A DNA stretch of 64,000 bases. It comes from Pleomorphomonas oryzae DSM 16300. Lineage in GTDB: Bacteria; Pseudomonadota; Alphaproteobacteria; Rhizobiales; Pleomorphomonadaceae. Shown in pieces: positions 45,761 to 55,405 of this stretch (position 1 is the stretch's first letter; the number at the start of each line of letters is the position of its first letter). The notes beneath the pieces are model-generated. The model made no database searches, was not told the origin of the DNA, and was given only the letters and a program-made list of their open reading frames with translations. The stretch lies in the NCBI RefSeq assembly GCF_000422965.1, contig NZ_AUHB01000004.1:310001-374000 (forward strand). The letters run 5' to 3'. The position numbers were made by a program, and so were the translations under genes.

Positions 45761-47410
45761 ATGATCCGCATTCTCCTGTCGGTCGCCGCGCTATTCCTCG
45801 CCGTCCTCGCCTTCGATTGGCTGGGTGGCGTGCCGATCGCCGTCTCGGTCAGTTGGCCGGGTGGCGCGGCGGCGCCGCCATTGCGCGTCGTCGTCGTCGC
45901 GCTCTTGGTCCTTGCCCTTGTTCTTCTCGTCGTCTGGAAACTGATATCCGGCGTTTGGCGCGCTCCCCGTGGCCTGCGCAGCTATTTTGCCGGTCGTCGC
46001 CGCGATCGCGGCTACCGCGCCCTATCGCGCGGCATGATTGCCGTCGGTTCGGGCGACTATCGCCTCGCCCAGCGGGAAGCTGCCGAGGCCAACCGTTTTC
46101 TGGAAGGTGAGCCGCTGGTGCTGTTGCTGGCCGCCCAGGCGGCCCAGCTCGAGGGCCGGAGCGACACCGCCCGGCAGGCCTTCACGCGCATGCTGAAAGC
46201 ACCGGAGACGCGCCTTCTGGGCCTGCGTGGCCTTTATATCGAGGCGACACGCGCCGGCGAGGCCGCCGCTGCCCGCCAGTTCGCCCTCGAGGCGCAGAAG
46301 GAAAATCCCGCCCTGCCCTGGGCCGGCGCCGCCATGATGGACTACCTCTCCGCCGACCGGAACTGGGGCGAGGCTCTGTCCGTCCTCGACCAGAACGTTG
46401 CGGGACGGTTGGTCGGCAAGGATGAAGCGAACCGTCTCCGGGCGGTGCTGCTCACGGCCCGCGCTCTCGAAATCGAGGATGGCGAACCGGACAAAGCCCG
46501 CGCCTTCGCGCTAGAAGCGCACAAGATAGCGCCGGATTTCGTACCGGCCGCCACCGTCGCCGCCCGTACGCTGGCCCGCCAGCTCGACACGCGCCGCGCT
46601 GCGAAGGTGCTGGAAGCCACCTGGAAGCTCTCCCCGCATCCCGACCTCGCCGCCGCTTACCTGCATCTGCGCTCCGGCGACTCGGCGCGCGATCGCCTGA
46701 AGCGGGCCCACATGCTGGAGAACCTGAAGCCGGTCCATCCCGAAGGCGCCGTCACGGTCGCTCGCGCCGCTCTCGACGCGCGCGAGTTCGCGCTGGCTCG
46801 AGAGGCGCTCGCCAAGGCACTGCGGCAGGCGCCGACCGAGCGCGTCTGCCTGATGATGGCCGAACTCGAAGAGAGCGAGACCGGCGACATCGGCCGTGTC
46901 CGCGAATGGCTGGGCCGCGCGGTGCGGGCGCCGCGCGATGCGGCCTGGACGGCCGACGGCCTGGTGCTCGACGCCTGGCAGCCGCTGTCCCCGCTCTCCG
47001 GTCGGCTCGATGCCGTGGAATGGCGCGTGCCCGCCGAGCGCGAGACGGGTGAAGCGATCGATGGCGACGACCTTGCCGTCATCGCGGCCAAGCCGAACCC
47101 ACCTGCCCCGCCGGAGGCCCTCCCCGTCGCAGAACCGGAAGACTTGCCAGCCGCTCGGGCTGCGATCATCGAGCCGGAAGCGACGCCACCCAAGCCGACC
47201 ATAGAGACCAAGGACGAGCCGGTCCTGACGCCGCCGAAAGCCGAACCACCCGCCGCGCCCATCAGACCGGCCGCCAAGACTGAGACGCCGGCAGCAAGCG
47301 GTCCCAGCATCGATCCGCTGGCCGTGTTGCCTCCGCCGCCCGACGATCCAGGGCCGGCCAACGGCAAGGGGCTTGCCCACAGCCTGGCGCCGCAATCGCC
47401 CTTCTCCTGA
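45761..47410 (+). CDS. HemY-like TPR membrane protein
   Basis: A 549-residue protein of the HemY N-terminal family (COG3898). Two membrane helices at ~4-22 and ~42-62 are followed by the family segment RAPRGLRSYFAGRRRDRGYRAL and a run of TPR-like helices to ~400, then a Pro/Ala-rich low-complexity tail. This HemY is not protoporphyrinogen oxidase; its role in haem synthesis or membrane organisation is unproven. It starts 30 bases after the HemD-Mic60 stop, completing the hemC-hemD-Mic60-HemY operon seen across alphaproteobacteria. Confidence 0.88.
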   Translation: MIRILLSVAALFLAVLAFDWLGGVPIAVSVSWPGGAAAPPLRVVVVALLVLALVLLVVWKLISGVWRAPRGLRSYFAGRRRDRGYRALSRGMIAVGSGDYRLAQREAAEANRFLEGEPLVLLLAAQAAQLEGRSDTARQAFTRMLKAPETRLLGLRGLYIEATRAGEAAAARQFALEAQKENPALPWAGAAMMDYLSADRNWGEALSVLDQNVAGRLVGKDEANRLRAVLLTARALEIEDGEPDKARAFALEAHKIAPDFVPAATVAARTLARQLDTRRAAKVLEATWKLSPHPDLAAAYLHLRSGDSARDRLKRAHMLENLKPVHPEGAVTVARAALDAREFALAREALAKALRQAPTERVCLMMAELEESETGDIGRVREWLGRAVRAPRDAAWTADGLVLDAWQPLSPLSGRLDAVEWRVPAERETGEAIDGDDLAVIAAKPNPPAPPEALPVAEPEDLPAARAAIIEPEATPPKPTIETKDEPVLTPPKAEPPAAPIRPAAKTETPAASGPSIDPLAVLPPPPDDPGPANGKGLAHSLAPQSPFS

Positions 47411-47512
47411 GACGATCGGCGCCGGCTTCATTTTCTTCGGAAGCGGTGCTTGAAATTAGCCAGCGATGCCGGTATCAACGCCCCGTCCCGTGGGGGTCTC
47501 CTCCGCGCAGGC

Positions 47513-47588
47513 GCCGCACTAGCTCAGTTGGTAGAGCACGTCATTCGTAATGATGGGGTCGGCGGTTCGAATCCGTCGTGCGGCACCA
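47513..47588 (+). tRNA. tRNA-Thr (CGT)
   Basis: A 76-nt cloverleaf with encoded CCA. Acceptor stem GCCGCAC / GTGCGGC, D arm GCTC...GAGC, anticodon stem CGTCA / TGATG with loop TTCGTAA (anticodon CGT at 47546-47548, reading ACG), and T arm GGCGG-TTCGAAT-CCGTC. All stems pair. Confidence 0.97.
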
Positions 47589-47656
47589 CTTTTTCCCTTG
47601 TCTATTTCGTATCTATCAACACGCTGACGCGTGTCTGGTAACCAGTGGCGATGCCA

Positions 47657-47681
47657 GCGCCGCCGCCCGTCCCGGCGGCGC
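47657..47681 (-). terminator. Hairpin after rubrerythrin
   Basis: Nine-base-pair perfect GC stem (gcgccgccg / cggcggcgc) with a 7-nt loop, nine bases past the rubrerythrin stop on the minus strand. No U-run follows. Confidence 0.45.
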
Positions 47682-47690
47682 CAGATCGCG

Positions 47691-48194
47691 TTATTCGATG
47701 ATCTTGTAATGCTCGCCGGCACAGGCGCAGACCGGGCAAGCGTCGGGCGCATCGCCGATCACGGTGTGGCCGCAGTTCGGGCAGATGCGGATGACGACGT
47801 TGCCGAGGTCACCACCGGCTTTTACAGCCTCCAGTGCATCGCCGAACAGACCGTAGTGGATCTTCTCGACTTCCATCGCCTCGCTCATCGAACGGATGGC
47901 GCGCTTGTGTCCCTCAGCCTTTGCCGTCGCCACCATCGCCGGATACATCGAGGTGAACTCATGGCTCTCGCCTGCCATGGCGTCGGCGAGGTTGTCGGCC
48001 GTGCCCTTGATGGCACCGAGCGCCCGAAGATGGGCATGAGCGTGGATGGTCTCGGCGGCGGCAACGGCGCGGAACAGCTTGGCGACGCCGAGCTTGCCCT
48101 CGCGAACGGCGGCGTCGGCATAGGCGAGATATTTGCGATTGGCCTGGCTTTCGCCGGCAAAGGCTTCCTTGAGGTTGTCCGTGGTGGTGGGCAT
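47691..48194 (-). CDS. Rubrerythrin
   Basis: A 167-residue non-haem iron peroxidase. The N-terminal four-helix di-iron domain has Glu ligands in EAFAGESQANRKY, AETIHAHAH and EAMEVEKIHYG; the C-terminal rubredoxin domain has CPNCGH and CPVCAC for one iron. It reduces hydrogen peroxide in the cytoplasm using a rubredoxin or ferredoxin donor. The chosen ATG has AAGG upstream and removes 20 residues of the longer frame. It is monocistronic, between tRNA-Thr and secDF. Confidence 0.93.
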   Translation of the reverse strand: MPTTTDNLKEAFAGESQANRKYLAYADAAVREGKLGVAKLFRAVAAAETIHAHAHLRALGAIKGTADNLADAMAGESHEFTSMYPAMVATAKAEGHKRAIRSMSEAMEVEKIHYGLFGDALEAVKAGGDLGNVVIRICPNCGHTVIGDAPDACPVCACAGEHYKIIE

Positions 48195-48337
48195 GGTGCT
48201 TGCCTTTTTATGGTTGAGCGAAAGAGGGGATGTCGCGGTCCCCTGACCCAACAAGACTAGTCCGGCGGTCAGCCTCCGAGTATCGGGACAACCCCGTGAA
48301 ATGCCCTACCAACTTGAGATTTTTTCTAAGAAGAAAA

Positions 48338-48360
48338 GGGAGCCAGGTTCACCGGCTCCC
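48338..48360 (-). terminator. Rho-independent terminator after secDF
   Basis: Seven-base-pair stem (gggagcc / ggctccc) with a 9-nt loop, followed on the minus strand by TTTTCTT and lying eight bases after the secDF stop. Confidence 0.85.
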
Positions 48361-48367
48361 TCTTTTG

Positions 48368-50926
48368 TCAGGCCTCTGACGGAACGGCGTCGACCGACTT
48401 TGCCTGGTCACGCCGTCGCCGCGTCCGCCAATCGCCCAGGAACAGCAGGATCGGCGCGGCGATGAATACCGACGACGAGGCGGCAATGACGATGCCGAAG
48501 ATCATCGGCACGGCAAAGCTTTCCACCGCGCTGCCGCCCCAGATCGCCATCGGCAACAGCGACAGGAAAGCCGTGACCGAGGTGTAGAGGCTGCGCGCCA
48601 GCGTCTCGTTGATCGACTTGTCGATCAGCTCGCGCAGCGGCATCTGCTTGTAGAGCCGCATGTTCTCGCGCATGCGGTCGTAGACCACCACCTTGTCGTT
48701 GACCGAGTAGCCGACCAGGGTGAGCAGCGCGGCAATGGCCGTCAGGTTGAAGTCGAGCCCGGTCAAGGCGAAGAAGCCGACGGTCTTGGTCACGTCGAGC
48801 ACGAGCGTGGCAATGGCCCCCACCGCGAAGGGCCATTCGAAGCGGACCCAAATGTAGACCAGCATGGCGAGACTGGCGAACAGCACCGCGAGCACGCCGG
48901 CCGTGGCAAGTTCGCCCGACACCTTGGGGCCTACCACTTCGGTACCGATCACCTTGGCCGAAGCGTCGATCTTCGTCACCTCCTGCCTGAGCTGCTCGAC
49001 GGCCACCGACTGTGCCTCTTTGCCACCCGCCTGCCGCTCGACGCGGACGAGCAGATGGCTGTCGTCGCCGAAGGCCTGCAGCGCCACCTCGCCGAGGCCC
49101 AGGCTGTCCAGCCCCGAGCGGAAGGCCGCGAGGTCGGCAGGGCCCTTCGTTTCCACCTGCAGCTGGATGCCGCCGCGGAAGTCGACGCCGTAGTTGAGAC
49201 CGGGGTAGATGAACAAGCCGATCGAGGCGAGCGACAGGAAGGCCGAGAAGCCAATCCCGAAGAAGCGCGCCCGCATGAAGGGAATGGCCGTGCCATCCGG
49301 GATCAGCTTGACCGGGAACAGCGGCCGGATGTTCATCGTCTTGAGCTTCTTGCGACGGACGATCGCCAGCATCAGCACCCGCACCACGGAGACGGCGGTG
49401 AACATGGATATGGCGAGCCCAATACCCATGGTCACGGCAAAGCCCCGCACCGGACCGGAGCCGAACCAGAACAGCAGTACCGAAGCGATCAACGCCGTGA
49501 CGTTGCCGTCGACGATGGTCGAGTAGGCGCGCTTGAAGCCGGCGTCCAGTGCGGCGATGGCGCTGAGGCCCTTGCGTGATTCCTCTCGGATACGCTCGTT
49601 GATCAGCACGTTGGCGTCGACCGCGAGGCCGATGCCCAGCACGATGCCGGCGATGCCCGGTAGCGTTAGCGTCGCCCCGAGCAACGTCAGGCCGGCAAAT
49701 GTCAGGATGACGTTGAGGGCAAGGGCCAAGTTGGCGAGCAGCCCCCAGGCACCGTAGAGCACCAGCATGAAGCCGAACACCAAGGCAAAGCCGACAAGGC
49801 CGGTGGTGACACCCATCTTGATGGCATCGGCACCGAGATCGGCGCCGACCGTACGCTCCTCGATCACCGTCAGTTTGGCCGGCAGCGCCCCGGCCCGCAG
49901 CATGGCCGCGAGATCGGTGGCGCTCTCCACCGAGAAGCTACCGGAAATCTGGCCGGAGCCGGCGGTGATCGGTTCGCGGATGACCGGTGCGCTCAGCACC
50001 TTGTCATCGAGTACGATGGCGAAGGGGCGACCGACGTTGGCTCGCGTGATATCCGCAAAGCGGGATGCACCGGCCGAATCGAAGCGGAAGGAAACGATCG
50101 GCTCGTTGGTGGTCTGGTCGAAGCCGACGCGCGCGTCAGTGAGACGATCACCGGAGAGCTCGACACGGTCCTCAACCGGATAGGTCCGGCCTTGGTCGTC
50201 GCGAAGCATGGTGACGCCCGGCGGTACCAGATCAGTCGTCGCCGCGTTGGACAGCAGATGGAAACTCATCTTGGCTGTCGAGCCAAGCAGTTCCCGGATG
50301 CGGGCAGGATCCTGAACGCCAGGAAGCTGCACCAGGATGCGGTCGCTGCCCACCCGTTGGATGGTCGGCTCCGCAACGCCCACCTGGTCGATGCGCTGCC
50401 GAATGATTTCAAGGCTCTGCTCGACGGCCGCTGCCGTGCGATCGGTGAGGCCGGCCTCGGTGAGCGCCAGCGTCACCGTGCCGCTTCCTTGGCGGATGTC
50501 GAGATCGCTGGCCGTCATGCCGAGACCAGGGTTCCCGACCGATGAAGCCAGCTTGCCGAGATCTCCGGCGGCGCGCGCCGTCAGCGTGGGATCGTCGAGG
50601 CTGACAACGACGGCATTTCCGGCGCGACGGATCGACGTGGTGCCGATCTTTGCCTCGCGCAGCACGCGGCGGGCATCCTGGGTGAGCGTCTGCAGCCGCT
50701 CCTTGACGAGGTCGGCCGCATCCACCTCCAGAACGAGATGCGAGCCACCTCTGAGATCGAGGCCGAGCGACACCCGGTCGCGGGGCAGCCAGGAGGGGAA
50801 ATTGTCAAGGATGGATTGGGGCACCACGTTCGGTAGCGTGACGATGATGCCGAGGGCGATGATGGCCGAATAGAGCGCCACCAGCCAGCGGGAAGTCTTC
50901 ATTGGATTGTCCATGCCGGGCGACAT
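48368..50926 (-). CDS. secDF: Protein translocase subunit SecDF (fused SecD and SecF)
   Basis: An 852-residue inner-membrane protein that uses proton motive force to assist SecYEG export. The SecD half (~1-530) has the first helix, VSLGLDLRGGSHLVLEVD and a large periplasmic P1 domain; the SecF half (~540-852) has GVDFRGGIQLQVET and its own six helices. The fused form is normal in Rhizobiales. Three ATGs (50926, 50914, 50902) are close together; the first has GAGG nine bases upstream. Upstream lies a small hypothetical gene and the antiporter gene on the same strand. Confidence 0.95.
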   Translation of the reverse strand: MSPGMDNPMKTSRWLVALYSAIIALGIIVTLPNVVPQSILDNFPSWLPRDRVSLGLDLRGGSHLVLEVDAADLVKERLQTLTQDARRVLREAKIGTTSIRRAGNAVVVSLDDPTLTARAAGDLGKLASSVGNPGLGMTASDLDIRQGSGTVTLALTEAGLTDRTAAAVEQSLEIIRQRIDQVGVAEPTIQRVGSDRILVQLPGVQDPARIRELLGSTAKMSFHLLSNAATTDLVPPGVTMLRDDQGRTYPVEDRVELSGDRLTDARVGFDQTTNEPIVSFRFDSAGASRFADITRANVGRPFAIVLDDKVLSAPVIREPITAGSGQISGSFSVESATDLAAMLRAGALPAKLTVIEERTVGADLGADAIKMGVTTGLVGFALVFGFMLVLYGAWGLLANLALALNVILTFAGLTLLGATLTLPGIAGIVLGIGLAVDANVLINERIREESRKGLSAIAALDAGFKRAYSTIVDGNVTALIASVLLFWFGSGPVRGFAVTMGIGLAISMFTAVSVVRVLMLAIVRRKKLKTMNIRPLFPVKLIPDGTAIPFMRARFFGIGFSAFLSLASIGLFIYPGLNYGVDFRGGIQLQVETKGPADLAAFRSGLDSLGLGEVALQAFGDDSHLLVRVERQAGGKEAQSVAVEQLRQEVTKIDASAKVIGTEVVGPKVSGELATAGVLAVLFASLAMLVYIWVRFEWPFAVGAIATLVLDVTKTVGFFALTGLDFNLTAIAALLTLVGYSVNDKVVVYDRMRENMRLYKQMPLRELIDKSINETLARSLYTSVTAFLSLLPMAIWGGSAVESFAVPMIFGIVIAASSSVFIAAPILLFLGDWRTRRRRDQAKSVDAVPSEA

Positions 50927-50981
50927 CGCCACGCCTCTTTGGAGGCGAGCGGTCGCAAATCCTGATTTCGGGTTCAGAGGA

Positions 50982-51380
50982 TCAGGCGGCGATGGGCGGT
51001 GCGCGCGGCCGATGAGCCGCGCAATGATGGTGGCCGAGAAGGGTCTCGGCACCGGAGAGCAGGCAAAGGAAGCCGGACGGACGCGCTGCAATGACAGCAC
51101 CGAAGACCGGTACCGCCGGCGATTGTGGTGGTGGCGCCGAGGTCCGGTCGCCATGGTCGGCAGCGACCACCGGCTTCAGGCCATCGCGGACGAGAGCCGA
51201 GTGCCTGACGGCGACATGGTCGGCCGCGCCAAGGCTCGTCGACACCGACGACGCAAGGCCGGCGCCGAGTCCGAGATGCAGGACAAAAATGAAGAGAAGC
51301 GCCGACAGCCACGCGACAGCCGCCTTCGGCGCCGTAAACGGACGCTTCAAAAAGGGGACTGACGCGGTTCCGAAGGTCAC
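50982..51380 (-). CDS. Small hypothetical membrane or secreted protein
   Basis: A 132-residue frame with one hydrophobic helix at ~20-43, then a Ser/Pro/His-containing tail ending in AETLLGHHHCAAHRPRAP, a His/Cys cluster that could bind metal. The GTG start overlaps the antiporter TGA (GTGA), and third codon positions are strongly G/C, which argues for real coding. It resembles, loosely, small DUF2946-type proteins, but I cannot name it. secDF follows 55 bases later. Plus-strand frames here lack such support. Confidence 0.6.
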   Translation of the reverse strand: MTFGTASVPFLKRPFTAPKAAVAWLSALLFIFVLHLGLGAGLASSVSTSLGAADHVAVRHSALVRDGLKPVVAADHGDRTSAPPPQSPAVPVFGAVIAARPSGFLCLLSGAETLLGHHHCAAHRPRAPPIAA

Positions 51381-53215
51381 GCGGCGGGTTTTCCTTCTTC
51401 AGTCTCGCTTGGCGCCGGCACTTCCGGCGTCGTCGCAACAACAGCATCCGATGACGCGGCCGGTGGACCGTCCAGCATCTTCAACATGCCCAAGGCGATC
51501 TCGCGTTCACCCATGATGACCTTGCTGGCACCATGACGCAACAGGTGCCCCACTTCTTCGTCGGAATGGGCGCGGGCGACGATGAGAAGGCCCGGATTGA
51601 TCCGGCGGGCCTGCTCGACGGTCTGCCCGGCCTCGAAGCCGTCGGGAATGGCGAGCAGCAGCGCTTCCGCCCGATCGAGGCCGGCAAGAGCCAGTACCCG
51701 GCCATCGGCAGCGTTGCCGACGATGGTCTCGATGCCCTTGGCGCGTGACCGTCGCACCTGTTCCTCGGCATCCTCGATGATCAGGAGCTTGGCACCACGG
51801 GTAACGAACTCCTCGGCAACGACGCTGCCGACCCGGCCGTAGCCGATCACCACGAGATGACCCGTGAGGGCCGTGGGCTCGACCATCTCCTCATCTGTGT
51901 CAGTGCTATCGGCAGCAGCCGGCGATCTCTCCACTTCGGCGGCTGCGACCGGTGTCTCGGCCTTGGGCGCCGGCTCCAGCCGCGCTTCGAGAACGGGGCG
52001 CAGCCGGTCGGCCAGATTGAACATCAGCGGATTGAGGATGATGGAGATCAAGGCGCCTGCCAGGATCAGGTCGCGCCCCTCCGCCGGCAGGATGCCAAGG
52101 CCAACGCCCATTTCGGCCAGGATGAAGGAAAATTCGCCGATCTGGGCCAAGCTGGCGGAAATGGTCAGCGCCGTCTTCACCGGCCGGCGGAAGACCAGCA
52201 CGATGACGAACGCCGCCACCGTCTTGCCGATAAGGATGATGGCCAGCGTGGCAAGCAGGACGAGCGGCTGATTGATCAGGATGTTCGGATCGAACAGCAT
52301 GCCGACCGAAACGAAGAACAGCACGGAGAAGGCGTCGCGCAGTGGCAGGCTTTCCTGGGCGGCCCGGTGGCTGAGTTCACTCTCCGACAGCACCATGCCG
52401 GCAAAGAAGGCGCCGAGAGCCAGCGAGGCGCCAAACAGTTCTGCCGCGCCAAAGGCAACACCCAGCGCAATGGCCAGCACGCCGAGCCGGAACAGCTCGC
52501 GCGAACCGGTATGGGCGATGCGATGCAGAATGGCCGGGATCAGCCGCCGGCCGACCACCAGCATCAGCGCAACGAAGATCGCGACCTTGATGAGCGTTGC
52601 CGCCACGATGCCGCCGACCCCGAGATCGATGCCGATCAGGCGGCTGGCCACGGCCGCGAGAGGATCGGAATAGGCGCTGGCGCCGCCATTGGCCACGCTG
52701 GCGGCCGCCGGAATCAGCACCAGCACCAGGACCATGGCGAGATCTTCGACGATCAGCCAGCCGACGGCGATCTTGCCGCGTTCGCTGTCGACGAGGCGCC
52801 GCTCCTGCAGCGCCTTCAGGAGCACCACCGTGGAGGCGACGGACAGCGCGATGCCGAACACCACGCTGCCGCCGGTCGACCAGCCCATGCTGTGGCCGAG
52901 CCCCCAGCCGAGCAACGTGGCGATGGCAATCTGGCCGATGGCGCCCGGTACGGCGATGAAGCGAACCGACAGGAGATCTTTCAGGGCAAAATGCAGGCCG
53001 ACGCCGAACATCAGCAGGATGACGCCCAGCTCGGCGAGCTGCGGCGCCAGTTGCTGATCGGCGACGAAGCCCGGCGTGTGCGGCCCGACCAGCATGCCGG
53101 CGACGAGATAGCCGACAAGCGGCGGCAGACGGAAACGATTGGCAATCGTGCCGAAGATGAAAGCCAGAACCAAGCCACCGACAATCGTCGAAATGAGGGA
53201 CATGTCGTGTGGCAT
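51377..53215 (-). CDS. CPA2 monovalent cation/proton antiporter (YbaL/KefB-like)
   Basis: A 612-residue protein: an N-terminal Na/H exchanger domain of about 12 helices (~1-385, with LPPLVGYLVAGMLVGP), a variable acidic linker (~400-445), and a TrkA-N Rossmann domain (~450-570) with HLVVIGYGRVGSVVAEEF that may sense NAD(H). Homologues such as KefB and YbaL move K+ or Na+ against protons. GGAGG lies seven bases before the ATG. The C-terminal tail is low complexity. Ion and regulation are not determined. Confidence 0.92.
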   Translation of the reverse strand: MPHDMSLISTIVGGLVLAFIFGTIANRFRLPPLVGYLVAGMLVGPHTPGFVADQQLAPQLAELGVILLMFGVGLHFALKDLLSVRFIAVPGAIGQIAIATLLGWGLGHSMGWSTGGSVVFGIALSVASTVVLLKALQERRLVDSERGKIAVGWLIVEDLAMVLVLVLIPAAASVANGGASAYSDPLAAVASRLIGIDLGVGGIVAATLIKVAIFVALMLVVGRRLIPAILHRIAHTGSRELFRLGVLAIALGVAFGAAELFGASLALGAFFAGMVLSESELSHRAAQESLPLRDAFSVLFFVSVGMLFDPNILINQPLVLLATLAIILIGKTVAAFVIVLVFRRPVKTALTISASLAQIGEFSFILAEMGVGLGILPAEGRDLILAGALISIILNPLMFNLADRLRPVLEARLEPAPKAETPVAAAEVERSPAAADSTDTDEEMVEPTALTGHLVVIGYGRVGSVVAEEFVTRGAKLLIIEDAEEQVRRSRAKGIETIVGNAADGRVLALAGLDRAEALLLAIPDGFEAGQTVEQARRINPGLLIVARAHSDEEVGHLLRHGASKVIMGEREIALGMLKMLDGPPAASSDAVVATTPEVPAPSETEEGKPAA

Positions 53216-53365
53216 GCAAGGCCTCCGTCAGGGCTGGATTTTCAGGGAATGACTCACCTCTCGGGTAGGCCGGGTCGATAGACCCTAGACCAATATGGAG
53301 AACTTGCGAGCTCGATCAAGGGCGAGAGACGCCGCGAATCCGCGTCTCGATATCGCCTCGGCGCA

Positions 53366-54307
53366 TTATCGAACGCCATCGGCCTCCCGCCACAGGAACG
53401 CAGCCCCCCGGACGCCCGAGCTGTCGCCATGCTTGGCTTTGCGAATGGGCGTCTCGACGCTATCGGAGAAAACCAATTTGTCCTGCCCGGCAAAAAGGTT
53501 GGTTCTTTCCCTGAGAAGCCTCGGCAGATCGTCGTAGAGTTCGTCGATGTTACTCATTCCACCGCCCAGCACGAACACATCGGGATCGATGATATCGATG
53601 ATCAGAGCGAGCGACCTCGCGAGGCGATCGACATAGCGGCGGTAGGTTGCTTCAGCCCCAGGATCGCCGGCCCGCTTCAGGTCGATGATCTCCGCGGCCT
53701 TGCGCTCAACGCCCGCCGCCATGCGGTAGTCCAACTCGAAGCCGGTGCCGGAGCAGAACATTTCCAGGCAGCCCTGCCGCCCGCACCAGCAGCGAGGACC
53801 CGGATAGTCGCCCTCCTTCGGCCAGGGCAGCGAGTAATGGCCGATCTCGCCAGCCAAGCCCTGATGCCCGTTGTGGCTCTTGCCGTCTATGGCGATACCC
53901 GAGCCGTGTCCGGTGCCGAGGATGATGCCGTGCACGATGTGGGCGCCGGCGCCGGCGCCATCGATGGCTTCCGAGACAGCGAGACAATTGCCGTCGTTGG
54001 CGATCCGTACCGGCTGGCCAAGCGCTTCCTCCAAGTCGCGGCCAAGCGGCTGACCATTCAGCCACCAGGCGTTGGAGTTGCGAATGAGGCCGGTCAGAGG
54101 ATTGGGACTACCCGGCAAGCCGATCCCCACGCTGCCGTCGCGTCCGGTTGCCTGCCGGGCATAGGCGACCAGACCGCAGACCGCCCGAACGGAACCCCGA
54201 TAGTCTTCGCGCGGCGTAGCGATCCTATGACGGCAGAGCTCCCGTCCGTCCCCCGCGAGGCCGATCACCTCCATCTTGGTGCCGCCCCAGTCGATCCCGA
54301 TGTACAT
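53366..54307 (-). CDS. ROK-family sugar kinase
   Basis: A 313-residue cytosolic kinase. It starts MYIGIDWGGTKMEV (phosphate loop), has the catalytic Asp in NDGNCLAVSEA, LGTGHGSGIA and the ROK zinc site GHYSLP with CWCGRQGCLEMFCSG. Fructokinase, glucokinase or allose kinase are possible. It follows the permease gene of the second sugar importer after an intercistronic hairpin, so it probably phosphorylates the imported sugar. The ATG lacks a strong ribosome site; the longer frame starting at 54376 runs into the hairpin and was rejected. Confidence 0.9.
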   Translation of the reverse strand: MYIGIDWGGTKMEVIGLAGDGRELCRHRIATPREDYRGSVRAVCGLVAYARQATGRDGSVGIGLPGSPNPLTGLIRNSNAWWLNGQPLGRDLEEALGQPVRIANDGNCLAVSEAIDGAGAGAHIVHGIILGTGHGSGIAIDGKSHNGHQGLAGEIGHYSLPWPKEGDYPGPRCWCGRQGCLEMFCSGTGFELDYRMAAGVERKAAEIIDLKRAGDPGAEATYRRYVDRLARSLALIIDIIDPDVFVLGGGMSNIDELYDDLPRLLRERTNLFAGQDKLVFSDSVETPIRKAKHGDSSGVRGAAFLWREADGVR

Positions 54308-54351
54308 CGCGCCACTCGGAATTGGTGCCGCCTGTCGCGGCAAGGTCTGAG

Positions 54352-54377
54352 AGTGTCCGGCCGAGCAGCCGGACACT
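54352..54377 (-). other. Intercistronic hairpin between permease and ROK kinase genes
   Basis: Perfect 10-bp stem (agtgtccggc / gccggacact) with a 6-nt loop, nine bases after the permease stop. No U-run follows on the minus strand, so partial termination or message stabilisation is more likely than full stop. Confidence 0.6.
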
Positions 54378-54386
54378 ATGCGTTTC

Positions 54387-55370
54387 TTAGCGCGTGATTC
54401 TCGACACAGCCTGCAACTGGTAGATCAGCACGGCGCCGAGGATCAGCAGGGCACGCGCCACGTACTGCCAGTATTCGTCGATGTTGAGCAGCGTCATGCC
54501 GTTCAGAATGATCTCAAGGAACAGCACGCCGACGAAGGTGCCCCAGATGCGGCCCTTGCCGCCCATCAGGCTGACGCCACCGATAACGCAGGCAGAAATC
54601 ACCGTGAATTCCCAGGACACACCCACAGTCGGATTGCCGGCCTGGATCTGGCTCGACACCATGATGCCGGCGATGACGGCGAGCACCGATGTCATGGCCA
54701 TGACCGCCATGCGCACCTTGGCGACGTTGATGCCGGAAAGGCGGGCCGCCTCGGCATTGCCGCCGATGGCATAGACGGACTTGCCGAACACCGTGTATTT
54801 CGAAATGAACCAGGTCAGTGCGAAAACGATCAGAAACACCACGGCCTGGAACGGAATGCCGCCAATGAAGCCGGCGCCGAAGAAGAAGAACCAGTCCGGA
54901 TAGGGCGTGATCGGAAACGAACCGGTCAGCAGATAGGCGCCGCCGCGGAATGCCGCCATCCAGGCCAGCGTGGTGATGAAGGTCGGCACCGCCAGCCGGT
55001 GGCGGATCCAGCCGGTGAACATGCCGGCACATATGGCCACTACTAGGCAGGCGACCGTTCCCAAGGCAATCGCCATTTCGAGCGAATACCCCGCGTCTCC
55101 AAGCGTTTCGGTGATCAGCGCCAGCAGGCAGCCGAAGAACGCCACGCCCGAACCGACGGAAAGATCGATTTCGCCAAGAATGATGACGAAAGTCATGCCG
55201 AACGCGATGACGCCAGTGGTCGCCGCACTGCGCAGGATGTTCATGAAGTTATCCCACGAGGCGAATCCCGGTGCCGAGAACCCCAGCAGAACGACGATCA
55301 CAAGCAGGATGAGCTCGAGGACAAAATCGGAGACGCGGATATTGGAGCGGCGCGTTGCCAGGGTGGACAT
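54387..55370 (-). CDS. Ribose-type sugar ABC transporter permease
   Basis: A 327-residue RbsC-like permease with eight to ten hydrophobic helices, the signature LGEIDLSVGSGVAFFG and the loop AIGGNAEAARLSGINV. It works with the adjacent ATPase and the binding protein of the same operon. The ATG has AAGGG nine bases upstream and lies 35 bases after the ATPase stop. It is a paralogue of the permease in the first sugar cluster, but the two are clearly diverged. Confidence 0.9.
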   Translation of the reverse strand: MSTLATRRSNIRVSDFVLELILLVIVVLLGFSAPGFASWDNFMNILRSAATTGVIAFGMTFVIILGEIDLSVGSGVAFFGCLLALITETLGDAGYSLEMAIALGTVACLVVAICAGMFTGWIRHRLAVPTFITTLAWMAAFRGGAYLLTGSFPITPYPDWFFFFGAGFIGGIPFQAVVFLIVFALTWFISKYTVFGKSVYAIGGNAEAARLSGINVAKVRMAVMAMTSVLAVIAGIMVSSQIQAGNPTVGVSWEFTVISACVIGGVSLMGGKGRIWGTFVGVLFLEIILNGMTLLNIDEYWQYVARALLILGAVLIYQLQAVSRITR

Positions 55371-55405
55371 AACGGAAACCCTTATAAGCGAGCGATTGGT
55401 GGCTA

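Noticed and set aside
51857-53281. A 474-codon plus-strand frame antisense to the CPA2 antiporter
   Set aside because: The composition (Gln/His/Asp/Arg-rich) and lack of any domain mark it as the reverse reading of a hydrophobic protein gene.
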